Assembly (NCBI GenBank): GCA_933228675.1
Contig: OW121740.1
Coordinates: 38,299,492-38,363,491 of the forward strand
DNA length: 64,000 bases
Source of the DNA: Stomorhina lunata
Lineage: Eukaryota; Arthropoda; Insecta; Diptera; Rhiniidae
Direction: 5' to 3'
The position numbers and the translations under genes are program-made. Below the pieces are notes generated by a model that was given only the letters and a program-made list of their open reading frames with translations, was not told the DNA's origin and ran no database searches. Positions 17,137 to 28,018 of the stretch are shown here, in pieces (within the stretch, counting starts at the first letter, position 1; the number at the start of each line of letters is the position of its first letter).

Positions 17137-18990
17137 CTAAGATATAGACAAAGACATAGACTAAGACATAGACTAAGACATAGGCTAAGACATAGACTAA
17201 GACATAGACTAAGAGATCGAATAAGACAGAGACTAAGACATAGACTAAGACATAGACTAAGATATAGACTAAGACATAGACCAAGACATAGACTAAGACA
17301 TAGACTAAGACATAGACTAAGAAACAGGCTAAGACATAGACTAAGACTTGACTAAGACATAGACTAAGACATAGACTAAGACATAGACTAAGACATAGAC
17401 TAAGACATAGACTAAGACATAGACTAAGACATAGACTAAGACATAGACTAAGACATAGACTAAGACATAGACTAAGACATATACTAAGACATAGACTAAG
17501 ACATAGACTAAGACATATACTAAGACACAGACCAAGACATAGACTAAGACACAGGCTAAGGCATAGACTAAGCATAGACTAAGACACAGGCTAAGACATA
17601 GACTAAGACATAGACTAAGACATAGACCAAGACATAGACTAAGACATAGACTAAGACTTGACTAAGACATAGACTAAGACACAGGCTACGACATAGACTA
17701 AGACTTGACTAAGACATAGACTAAGACATAGAATAAGATACAGGCTAAGGCATAGACTAAGACATAGACTAAGACAAAGACAAAGACTAAGATATAGACT
17801 AAGAAAAAGATTAAGACATAGACTAAGATATAGACTAAGACATAGACTAAGACATAGACTAAGACATAGACTAAGACATAGACTAAGACATAGACTAAGA
17901 CATAGACTAAGACACAGGCTAAGGCATAGACTAAGACATAGACTAAGACAAAGACTAAGATATAGACTAAGACATAGACTAAGACGTAGACTAAGACATA
18001 GACTAAGACATAGACTAAGACATAGACTTAGACATAGACTAAGACATAGACTAAGACATAGACTAAGACATAGACTAAGACATAGACTAAGACATAGACT
18101 AAGAAATAGACTAAGACATAGACTAAGACATTAACTAAGACAAAGACTAAGACACAGGCTAAGGCATAGACTAAGACATAGACTAAGACATAGACTAAGA
18201 CATAGACTAAGATATAGACTAAGACATAGACTAAGACATAGACTAAGACATAGACTAAGACATAGACTAAGACATAGACTAAGACATAGACTAAGACATA
18301 GACTAAGACATAGACTAAGACATAGACTAAGACATAGACTAAGACATAGACTAAGACATAGACTAAGACATAGACTAAGACATAGACTAAGACATAGACT
18401 AAGACATAGACTAAGACATAGACTAAGACATAGACTAAGACATAGACTAAGACATAGACTAAGACATAGACTAAGACATAGACTAACACATAGACTAAGA
18501 TATAGACTAAGACATATACTACGACATAGACTAAGACATAGACTAAGACATAGACTAAGACATAGACTAAGACATAGACTAAGACATAGACTAAGACATA
18601 GACTAAGACATAGACTAAGACATAGACTAAGACATAGACTAAGACATAGACTAAGACATAGACTAAGACATAGACTAAGACATAGACTAAGACATAGACT
18701 AAGACATAGACTAAGACATAGACTAAGACATAGACTAACACATAGACTAAGATATAGACTAAGACATATACTACGACATAGACTAAGACATAGACTAAGA
18801 CATAGGCTAAGACATAGACTAAGACATAGGCTAAGACATAGACTAAGACATAGACTAAGACACAGGCTAAGACATAGACTAAGACATAGACTAGGACATA
18901 GACTAAGACATAGACTAAGACATAGACTAAGACATAGACTAAGACACAGGTTAAGACATAGACTAAGACATAGACTGACATAGACATAGA
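17137..18990 (-). repeat. 12-bp satellite array D1 in intron 4
   Basis: About 1.85 kb of GACTAAGACATA on the plus strand (TATGTCTTAGTC on the gene strand). The left third is diverged with indels (GACTTGAC, ACAGGCTAAG, AAGACAAAG variants). The right part is regular, and two marked blocks (ACTAACACATAG...ATATACTACGAC) near 18485 and 18739 show a higher-order unit of about 0.25 kb. The long LVYV/CLSL frames are produced by the 12-bp period being divisible by three. Confidence 0.96.
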
Positions 18991-19668
18991 CTATGTCATA
19001 AATTTTCCTTAAAAATATTTTTCTATAGAAAAAATTTCTTTAGAAATATTTTTCTAAAGAAAAATTTTCGATAGAAATCTTTTTGTATAGACAAATTTTC
19101 GTTAGAAATATTTTTGTATAGAAAAATTTTCATAAGAACAAGAACAATTTCCCTTTCTATAACATGACTTCAAAAACACGTGTTGCCCTTGTCGTAAAAC
19201 CCCTTTAGTTTATTCGCTTTCACAAAAAAAAAATAAAGTCAATTTCATTTCCGCCGTTCATTTCCACGAGACTTGCCCTAGGTATTTTGATATTAATAAT
19301 ATTAAATCCAGTCTCCATATGAACCACGTGTTTCTTATCTATAAATAATATTTAATTTAAACATACCACGTTCTATTAGAACATATTTTCCCTGCAAATG
19401 TATTTTTTATTTATTGACTTTCACTGGAAAAACCCACATTTCCCATAATATTATTGTACAATAATAATAAAATATATAAAATTTATTTATATATTTACTG
19501 AGTAAATTAAAATAGCTCTCGACTAAAAAAGAAATCGTTTAAACTAAGTTTTCTGTTATTTTGCTATCCACAATTATATTATCTCCTGAATTCACACATC
19601 ATCTTCATGGAAAACCATAAATTTCAAACACCAGAGCCATCAATGACACCGTGACAACCACAACTTAC
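18991..19668 (-). other. Intron 4, remainder; degenerate TTTTTCTATAGAAAAA-like repeats at 19005-19145
   Basis: Just right of D1, five or six decayed units resemble the 21-bp satellite of intron 3 (TTTTTCTATAGAAAAA, TTTTTCTAAAGAAAAA and similar). The rest is AT-rich up to the exon 4 donor. Confidence 0.6.
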
Positions 19669-19846
19669 CGCATCACGTACAATCCTTTGACGACGGGATG
19701 TCAAAACGTAACCAATTTTTAAATAAACATAAAGCATCACAGACAGTGGAATAAAAAATGAACCCATTCCCGAGAAGACCACATATCCTTTATTCTGATT
19801 GTAGCGACAGACAGTGTAACCTTCATCGCGTCGTCCTGTCTCATAC
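19669..19846 (-). CDS. Receptor coding exon 4: extracellular loop 2 and TM5
   Basis: 178 bp between a TTTCTAG acceptor and the donor GTAAGT, ending in phase 0 after Ala434. It encodes YETGRRDEGYTVCRYNQNKG and then TM5. Cys388 in loop 2 is the expected disulfide partner of Cys308. TM5 has FSGMGSFFIP, with Ser400 and Ser404 at positions that in catecholamine/phenolamine receptors contact ring hydroxyls, and the conserved Pro408. It ends YVLTSRRQRIVRDA at the start of intracellular loop 3. The open frame continues 15 codons beyond the donor but that tail is intronic. Confidence 0.94.
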
Positions 19847-20761
19847 CTAGAAAGAGGAAGTATAAACATGTTTTTAAAAAGGATTGTAATTGTATTAAAC
19901 TCTGCACAAATATAACTTTTTGTTACAGTAAAATTTTATTGAATTTTCTTTTATGTTTTTGTTAAACATTTTTTAATTTAAGTAACTTTTTTATTAACAG
20001 TTTTTATTATTTTTCCGGGTTTTGAACATGTGTGAAATTTTTTATTGTTTTCTTTTACTGATAATTTCACTGCAGTATTATTGAAGCCAAAACGAGTCTT
20101 AAATAGTTTCTTCATCTGTTTTTCTAAAGTTTGAAAGTTTTAGTTTTTCCCTTATTTTTTGTTTAACTTTAACTCCGAAAAGTTTTATATACTTGGGCAT
20201 TTTTCCAATATTAAATACGTAGTTTTATAATTGTTCCTTTTAACTAGCAAAATATTATTTCAAACAAATGGATTCTCATATTAAGTTTTGTATACCCTGG
20301 GGTTAAGTTTCAAATGCGTGAGAAAGAAGATCTCCTACTTTTTTGATAAAGGTAGCATAGGTTTGCCTTTGTATTCTTAAACACAGTATAATCAAAGACT
20401 CTGTAATATAAAGATTTGCCGTATGGTCGTTTTGAAAAGTCCCACAAAAAAAATATACCGTTTTTACTCTAATTCGGAAAAAGCTAATGGAGACGTTTAT
20501 CCTATGAGAGAAGCTGAGGCTCACACACGTACTCATTAAATGTATATTTGTTTGTGCGTTTATGTGTTGTTCACTGTTCTTTATTCAACTTAATTTCACA
20601 TTTGACAGAAAAAAATGTATGGAATTTCTATGTTAATGGTTCTGTCTTAGTCCATACCTTAGTCCATGTTCTTGGCTTTAAGTCCGAATGTACGTCAATT
20701 TCTTGTGTATCTTCATCTCAGATTCTATATAAGTTTCTCCAAAAAAACTTCAGTCTAATCA
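19847..20761 (-). other. Intron 3 start, with a reversed, partial CAAAGACTCT-type MITE at about 20393-20650
   Basis: 19847-20390 is AT-rich. From 20393 (CAAAGACTCTGTAATAT) the sequence matches the MITE at 23513-23774 in reverse order (TATGGTCGTTTTGAAAAGTC, TAATGGAGACG, TTTGTGCGTTTATGTG); the other terminal repeat is lost near 20650. Confidence 0.6.
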
Positions 20762-22127
20762 TTTTCTATAGAAAAAGTTAATTTTGCTATAGAAAAAGTT
20801 AATTTTTCTATAGAAAAAGTTAATTTTTCTATAGAAAAAGTTAATTTTTCTATAGAAAAAGTTAATTTTTCTATAGAAAAAGTTAATTTTTCTATAGAAA
20901 AAGTTAATTTTTCTATAGAAAAAGTTAATTTTTCTATAGAAAAAGTTAATTTTTCTATAGAAAAAGTTAATTTTTCTATAGAAAAAGTTAATTTTTCTAT
21001 AGAAAAAGTTAATTTTTCTATAGAAAAAGTTAATTTTTCTATAGAAAAAGTTAATTTTTCTATAGAAAAAGTTAATTTTTCTATAGAAAAAGTTAATTTT
21101 TCTATAGAAAAAGTTAATTTTTCTATAGAAAAAGTTAATTTTTCTATAGAAAAAGTTAATTTTTCTATAGAAAAAGTTAATTTTTCTATAGAAAAAGTTA
21201 ATTTTTCTATAGAAAAAGTTAATTTTTCTATAGAAAAAGTTAATTTTTCTATAGAAAAAGTTAATTTTTCTATAGAAAAAGTTAATTTTTCTATAGAAAA
21301 AGTTAATTTTTCTATAGAAAAAGTTAATTTTTCTATAGAAAAAGTTAATTTTTCTATAGAAAAAGTTAATTTTTCTATAGAAAAAGTTAATTTTTCTATA
21401 GAAAAAGTTAATTTTTCTATAGAAAAAGTTAATTTTTCTATAGAAAAAGTTAATTTTTCTATAGAAAAAGTTAATTTTTCTATAGAAAAAGTTAATTTTT
21501 CTATAGAAAAAGTTAATTTTTCTATAGAAAAAGTTAATTTTTCTATAGAAAAAGTTAATTTTTCTATAGAAAAAGTTAATTTTTCTATAGAAAAAGTTAA
21601 TTTTTCTATAGAAAAAGTTAATTTTTCTATAGAAAAAGTTAATTTTTCTATAGAAAAAGTTAATTTTTCTATAGAAAAAGTTAATTTTTCTATAGAAAAA
21701 GTTAATTTTTCTATAGAAAAAGTTAATTTTTCTATAGAAAAAGTTAATTTTTCTATAGAAAAAGTTAATTTTTCTATAGAAAAAGTTAATTTTTCTATAG
21801 AAAAAGTTAATTTTTCTATAGAAAAAGTTAATTTTTCTATAGAAAAAGTTAATTTTTCTATAGAAAAAGTTAATTTTTCTATAGAAAAAGTTAATTTTTC
21901 TATAGAAAAAGTTAATTTTTCTATAGAAAAAGTTAATTTTTCTATAGAAAAAGTTAATTTTTCTATAGAAAAAGTTAATTTTTCTATAGAAAAAGTTAAT
22001 TTTTCTATAGAAAAAGTTAATTTTTCTATAGAAAAAGTTAATTTTTCTATAGAAAAATTTAATTTTTCTATAGAAAAACTTATTTTTTCTATAGAAAAAG
22101 TTAATTTTTCTATAGAAAAACTTATTT
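20762..22127 (-). repeat. 21-bp satellite E, subfamily 1, about 62 nearly identical units
   Basis: The unit is GTTAA followed by the perfect 16-base palindrome TTTTTCTATAGAAAAA. Units from about 20785 to 22055 appear identical base for base. Mixed units at 22055-22127 lead into subfamily 2. The array lies inside intron 3 of the receptor. Confidence 0.96.
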
Positions 22128-23335
22128 TTCCTATAAAAAAACTTATTTTTTCTATAGAAAAACTTATTTTTTCTATAGAAAAACTTATTTTTTCTATAGA
22201 AAAACTTATTTTTTCTATAGAAAAACTTATTTTTTCTATAGAAAAACTTATTTTTTCTATAGAAAAACTTATTTTTTCTATAGAAAAACTTATTTTTCTA
22301 TAGAAAACCTTATTTTTTCTATAGAAAACCTTATTTTTTCTATAGAAAAACTTATTTTTTCTACAGAAAAACTTATTTTTTCTATAGAAAAACTTATTTT
22401 TTCTATAGAAAAACTTATTTTTTCTATAGAAAAACTTATTTTTTCTATAGAAAAACTTATTTTTTCTATAGAAAAACTTATTTTTTCTATAGAAAAACTT
22501 ATTTTTTCTATAGAAAAACTTATTTTTTCTATAGAAAAACTTATTTTTTCTATAGAAAAACTTATTTTTTCTATAGAAAAACTTATTTTTTCTATAGAAA
22601 AACTTATTTTTTCTATAGAAAAACTTATTTTTTCTATAGACAAACTTATTTTTCCTATAGAAAAACTTATTTTTTCTATAGAAAAACTTATTTTTCTATA
22701 GAAAAACTTATTTTTTCTATAGAAAAACTTATTTTTTCTATAGAAAAACTTATTTTTTCTATAGAAAAACTTATTTTTTCTATAGAAAAACTTATTTTTT
22801 CTATAGAAAAACTTATCTTTTCTATAGAAAAACTTATCTTTTCAATAGAAAAACTTATTTTTTCTATAGAAAAACTTATTTTTTCTATAGAAAAACTTAT
22901 TTTTTCTATAGAAAAACTTATTTTTTCTATAGTAAAACTTATTTTTTCTATAGAAAAACTTATTTTTTCTATAGAAAAACTTATTTTTTCTATAGAAAAA
23001 CTTATTTTTTCTATAGAAAAACTTATTTTTTCTATAGTAAAACTTATTTTTTCTATAGAAAAACTTATTTTTTCTATAGAAAAACTTAATTTTTCTATAG
23101 ACAAACTTATTTTTCCTATAGAAAAACTTATTTTTTCTATAGAAAAACTTATTTTTCTATAGAAAAACTTATTTTTTCTATAGAAAAACTTATTTTTTCT
23201 ATAGAAAAACTTATTTTTTCTATAGAAAAACTTATTTTTTCTATAGAAAAACTTATCTTTTCTATAGAAAAACTTATCTTTTCAATAGAAAAACTTATTT
23301 TTTCTATAGAAAAACTTATTTTTTGTTTTTCTATA
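22128..23335 (-). repeat. 21-bp satellite E, subfamily 2 (CTTAT type)
   Basis: The unit is CTTATTTTTTCTATAGAAAAA-like with the first five bases CTTAT instead of GTTAA and the same CTATAG-centred palindrome. Variants include AACCTTATT, CTACAG, ATAGTAAAAC and TTCAATAG. A block marked by CTATAGACAAAC at 22641 recurs at 23102, and TTCAATAG at 22841 recurs at 23281, so a segment of 0.44-0.46 kb was duplicated. The 117- and 138-codon FSIEKIS frames are period artefacts. Confidence 0.95.
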
Positions 23336-23512
23336 AAAAAAACTTGTTTTTGGTATTTAATTACTATTGTTATTAGTGTTAGTACCAGTCGATCATTTTT
23401 ATATTTCTAGGGTACCTTTGATTCTTTAAAACCAAGTTTCTTTCATTTTTTCCTTTAAATGCTATCAAATAAAAATGTGGCGTCATATGTTTTAAACAAC
23501 TTTTCCTTTAAG

Positions 23513-23774
23513 CAAAGACTCTAATATATAAACATTTTGTTTTTCTGCGAAAAAGATATAAAAAACAATGAAAAACTCTTAAACGCACAAACAAACATAC
23601 ATTTCATGATCAGGTGTGTGTGTCTTAGCATTCTCTTAATGGATAATCGTCTCCATTAGTTGTTTCCGAATAAGAATAAAAGCAGTTTAATCTCTTTTAA
23701 ATGGGACTTTTCAAAACGACCATATGGCAAATCAATGTATTGAACTGCAACATCTTTATATTATAGAGTTTTGA
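23513..23774 (+). mobile_element. hAT-like MITE copy in intron 3
   Basis: Starts CAAAGACTCTAATATA and ends TATTATAGAGTTTTGA, flanked by CTTTAAG on both sides (23506-23512 and 23775-23781). Internal sequence matches 12406-12684 (GGATAATCGTCTCCATTAGT, CAAAACGACCATA). Confidence 0.75.
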
Positions 23775-24150
23775 CTTTAAGGTTTTTATTTTGTGGTATT
23801 TTTCAAAGAAATTTTTAAAAGTTTAAATTTTAAGGACAAAATGAACAGGAGTTCTTAATGTGTTACAAATAATTATGAATGTATGAAGTGTTCTGAAGTG
23901 GAAGAAATCACAGCACGAATAAGGTTTTAGTTTTTTCTATTTTTTAATTAAATTTTATTAAAACTTTCAAAGGAACGTCTACTTATTAGTTAACCATAAA
24001 AAAGAAACATTTAATCTTGTAAAAGGAACTACGGAAATGGTCATGTTTATATGCATTCTTTGCCTTCATAAATTTTTTTATTACTTTCGTCAAGTTTACA
24101 ACATTGTTTCTTTTATTAAATTTATTACTTATCTCCTTTTAACAACTTAC

Positions 24151-24276
24151 CAACCCAAATACGGCGGACAGGTTATGGACAATGCCGTCACCCAGACAAT
24201 AAATATCATGACTAAAGCTAAACGTTTGGTGCGTCTATTTTTGGAATAGGTTAAGGGTTGTGTAACAGCTAAATAT
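24151..24276 (-). CDS. Receptor coding exon 3: DRY tyrosine, loop 2 and TM4
   Basis: 126 bp between a TTTTCTAG acceptor and a GTAAGTT donor. It begins with the last base of the DRY arginine and reads YLAVTQPLTYSKNRRTKRL, then the TM4 segment with Trp361 and SITCPPYLGW. The final TG is completed by the first G of exon 4 to make Trp375. The YLAVTQPLTYS stretch is typical of insect tyramine/octopamine-type receptors. Splitting the DRY arginine codon by an intron is a known position in class A receptor genes. The open frame on the plus strand at 24037-24249 is only the shadow of this exon. Confidence 0.94.
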
Positions 24277-24593
24277 CTAGAAAATAGAGGCGAAAAGAGA
24301 TAAAGCGTTAATATTAAAAACCTAGTAAGAACAAATACAGAAAAAAAAAATAGAAATTTGTTAACGACAAATAGTACAAAAATATATAAAACAAGTCATA
24401 AAAATGTCATTAGTTTAAATGATAAACAAAATAAAAAAGAAGGGGAAAAAACCTATGAAAAGACATTATTTTGCAATTGAAGCTTAAATCAACAAAACAT
24501 CAGACGAGTCAAGGTCGAAAGTTCTGTGGCAACATCAACATCATCATTATCGCCATCTGCTTCATTACTGACATAATCGACATGTGGCGTTAT
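24277..24593 (-). other. Intron 2, part next to exon 3
   Basis: AT-rich sequence with no element ends recognised. Confidence 0.5.
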
Positions 24594-25898
24594 TATACCC
24601 TTCACCACCATAGGTGGAAAGGGTATTATAAGTTTGTGCTGATGTATGTAACGTATGAAAATATTTGTCTTAGACCCACCCTTTAGTATACCAATAGGCT
24701 TAGAATCACTTTCTCTGTGAGTCGATTTAGCGATGTCCGTCCGTCCGTCCGTCCGTCTGGCTGGACCCCCTTGTAAACCTTGTAATCAAACAACAGGTCG
24801 CAATTCTAAAGATAATTTGATGAAATTTGGCACAGATCATTTTTTTGATAATGGGACCATGGCTATTGAAATTCGTCAAAATCGGTCCATTATTTATGGT
24901 ACCTCCCATAGGTCCCACTTCCCGGAATTGATATATTGGCCACAAATGTCAATATTTTTTCATGAAATTTAAATCAAATACTGCCTATGTAAACTAAAAT
25001 CACTGTTCGTTGAAATCGGTCCATATTTGACCATAGCTCCCATACAAACTTTTCTATAAAAAAGCGCAAAATGAGACAAAAATCACTAAAACGCTCGTAA
25101 ATCTAAAGATAATGAGATAATTGTTTTAATAATGGGACCATGGCAACCTCCCATAGGTCCCACTTCCCGGAATTGATATATTGGCCACAAATATCAATAT
25201 TTTTTCATGGAATTTAAATCAAATACTGCTTATGAAAACTAAAATCACTGTTCGTTGAAATCGTTCCATACAAGTTTTCTTTAACCCTGGAACGTCATCC
25301 TTATTTTACATACACTAACGTCATCCTTCGTCATTTTGACTACGCATACTTCAAGAGACTATAAAACTCTTCGTGAGCAAAAATGGATACCAAAATAGTT
25401 TTCTTATATATTAATAGACTCTTTTTAATAAATATTTTAAGAAATTCATTTGTTTATTTCTTAATTATTAATAAAAACTTAACATATTATAGCCTTTTTT
25501 TTAGTTTTAATTTGAAAATAAAATTTTCCGTAGTCATTTTGACGAAGTATGACGTTCTAGGGTTAAAAACGCACTAAATGAGACAAAAATCACTAAAACG
25601 CTCGTAAATCTGTAGATAATGGGAATTTTAAATTTATTTTTTGCATACATCATTTTTGTAATAACTGTAATCAATTTGCCAAATTTCGAGATAATCGGTC
25701 CACATTTGACCCTAGCTCTCATATGAGTCCAAATGACGGAAACAGCTTAAATATATAAGTTTTGAGAAAATGTTTGTATGATGGCAAAATTTAGCAAATA
25801 TTTGTCTTTAAACAGGAAAAACTAACACCTTTGACCTTAGTGGTGAAGGGTATCGTATGGTCGGGCTTGACCGACTATAACACTTTCTTACTTGTTTT
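24594..25898 (-). mobile_element. Family B copy 1 (DINE-like), in intron 2
   Basis: Plus-strand ends TATACCCTTCACCACCATAG and GGTGAAGGGTATCGTATGGTC followed by GACCGACTATAACAC and CTTACTTGTTTT; in element orientation it starts AACAAGTAAGAAAG, as in B2. It contains the short GTCC microsatellite (24736-24758), a partial internal tandem duplication (about 24850-25080 and 25128-25280) and a TTAA-flanked MITE. The terminal repeats around TATACCCTTCACC are inverted, as in DINE-1-like elements. Confidence 0.82.
25285..25562 (+). mobile_element. piggyBac-type MITE, 278 bp, TTAA target site (in B1)
   Basis: Flanked by TTAA on both sides (25281-25284 and 25563-25566). Ends CCCTGGAACGTCATCCTT and AAGTATGACGTTCTAGGG are imperfect inverted repeats. 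TTAA duplication with CCC/GGG termini is characteristic of piggyBac elements. It has no transposase; the 64-codon frame is chance. A second 278-bp copy is at 27259-27536. Confidence 0.85.
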
Positions 25899-26525
25899 CA
25901 TTTGATCTACATGCTCAGGTCAGGAGCAGGAAAGAGATGGCTTTAAGAAATTTGTATGCAAAAAGTGTGAAAAAAAACATAGAATTTTTTATTAATGACG
26001 AAAAAGATATAAAAAGTAGCATAAAACAGTAGCTTAGTTCACAATCCTTTGAAAAAAGTCTAGCACCATAGCAAGTGCAAAACGTTTTAGCAAAAGAAGA
26101 TTTGAAAAAAATAAAACTTGCCATATACCAATAAACTTTTAAAAGAGTTAATATAAATTTATCTTGAAATGCTCAGAAAAACATTAAAAAATAATCATTT
26201 TAGACATAAACATTTTTTATTTTATGAAAAATTCTTGTAGAACAAGTACACAATGTCCATATCTCCTCTATGCTAAGCCCTTGGGTTTTTTTCACCAAAT
26301 TTTTTGATTAATATTTGCACAATTTTTTACCCATTTATCTTAACTGAATACCTCTCAAAAACATCAAAAAATGAAATCCTTGTCAGCTCAAACATGTAAA
26401 GAATTCCTACCTTTTATTAATCTTAACATTTACGAAAGTACTTAAATTACAATTCGTTGTTGAATATAAAGCAACGAAAAAAAAAAAGAAAAAATTTAAA
26501 AAATATATATATAAATTTCACTCAC
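25899..26525 (-). other. Intron 2, part next to exon 2 donor
   Basis: AT-rich with no recognised element; the loop region between the inverted B elements begins here. Confidence 0.5.
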
Positions 26526-26628
26526 CTGTCTAAACTTATGGCACATAAACTTAAAATGGAAGCTGTACAGAGTAAAACATCTAAAGAAATCCAAATATCA
26601 CATAAAATCCAACCAAAACGCCAAACTC
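26526..26628 (-). CDS. Receptor coding exon 2: TM3 with the amine-binding Asp
   Basis: A 103-bp exon too short for ORF calling, found by looking for TM3. After a T-rich CAG acceptor it reads GA|GTT TGG CGT..., giving [16 protein letters not shown] and then [17 protein letters not shown], followed by AG and the donor GTGAG. The first two bases complete Gly299 (G|GA) from exon 1 and the last two start the Arg of DRY (AG|A). Asp315 corresponds to the conserved Asp of TM3 that pairs with the ligand amine, and Cys308 is the expected disulfide cysteine. The exon lies between two inverted DINE-like elements. Skipping it would remove TM3 and shift the frame, so it must be included for a working receptor. 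Confidence 0.94.
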
Positions 26629-26945
26629 CTGAAAAAAAAACACACAAAGAAAAGGAAACTGTTAAACATTTTTCAACTTTTTTGAACGTACGAATAACAT
26701 ATGTTAAAGAATATCTACGAATTTATATATAAAAATACCTGAACATTATATAAAATGTAATAAAAATTTCCTCATTAAATTAAATGCATTTTAAATTTTT
26801 GCTGATGTTACAAATTACTTGTAAATTTGATGTTTACAAGATGAAAGTACCACAAATACAGTGAAGTATAAAAGTGAATGGACATAACTTAAAAATCTCA
26901 TAACAAAATATTTATACAATACTCAACATACAGAATTTTCAATAA

Positions 26946-28018
26946 AACAAGTAAGAAAGCGCTATAGTCGGTCAAGCCCGACCATACGATACCCTTTACC
27001 ACTAAGGTCAATGGTGTTATTTTTCCTGTATAAAGACAAATATTTGCTATTTTCTCAAAACTTATATATTTAATCTGTTTCCGTCATTTGGCCTTATATG
27101 AGAGCTAGGGTCAAATGTGGACCGATTATCTCGAAATTTGGCAAATTGATTACAGTTGTTACAAAAAATATGTACGCAAAAAATAACTCAAAATTTTTAA
27201 TATCTTTGGATTTACGAGGGTTTTAGTGATGTTTTTGTTTCATTTAGTGCGTTTTTAACCCTGGAACGTCTTCCTTATTTTACATACACTAACGTCATCC
27301 TTCGTCATTTTGACTACCTATACTTCAAGAGACTCTTTACTCTTCGTGAGTAAAAATGGATACCAAAATAGTTTTCTTATGTATTAATAGACTCTTTTTA
27401 ATACATTTTTAAAGAAATTCATTTGTTTATTTCTTAATTATTAATAAAAACTTAACATATTATAGCCCTCTTTTTTTGTTTCAATTTGAAAATACAATTT
27501 TCCGTAGTCATTTTGACGAAGGATGACGTTCTAGGGTTAAAGAAGAGTTTGTATGGGGGCTATGGTCAAATGTGGACCGATTTCAACGAAATTTGGTACA
27601 GTGATTTAGGTTTATATAAGAAGTACATGTTTTAAATTTCATGAAAAAATATTGATATTTGTGGCCAATATGTCAATTCCGGGAAGTGTGACCTATGGGA
27701 TGTACCATAAATAATGGACCGATTTTGACCAATTTCCATAGCCATGGTTCCATTATCAAAAAAATGATCTGTACCAAATTTCATCAAATTATCTTTAGAG
27801 TTGCGACCTGTAGTTTGATTACAAGGTTTACATGGGGGTCCAGCCAGCCAGCCAGACGGACGGACGGATGGACGGACATCGCTAAATCGACTCAGAAAGT
27901 GATTCTAATCCTATTGGTATACTAAAAGATGGGTCTACGACAAATATTTCTATGCGTTACATACATCAGCACAAACTTATAATACCCTTTCCACCTATGG
28001 TGGTGAAGGGTATAAAAA
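26946..28018 (+). mobile_element. Family B copy 2 (DINE-like), in intron 1
   Basis: Starts AACAAGTAAGAAAGCGCTATAG with TCGGTCAAGCCCGACC (a small hairpin) and TACCCTTTACCACTAAGG; ends CCACCTATGGTGGTGAAGGG then TATAAAAA. It includes CAGCCAGCCAGCC and GACGGACGG microsatellite and a TTAA-flanked MITE. It is in the opposite orientation to B1, about 1.05 kb away, with coding exon 2 between them. Confidence 0.83.
27259..27536 (+). mobile_element. piggyBac-type MITE, 278 bp, TTAA target site (in B2)
   Basis: TTAA at 27255-27258 and 27537-27540; ends CCCTGGAACGTC and GACGTTCTAGGG. Same length and very similar sequence to 25285-25562, and the same plus-strand orientation, although the surrounding B elements are inverted relative to each other. 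Confidence 0.85.

Noticed and set aside
18028..18987. 319-codon LVYV-repeat frame
   Set aside because: Same 12-bp satellite (D1) in intron 4; no coding signature.
22290..23104. FSIEKIS-repeat frames (117 and 138 codons)
   Set aside because: The 21-bp unit is seven codons long, so it stays open by arithmetic; it lies in intron 3 on the gene strand.
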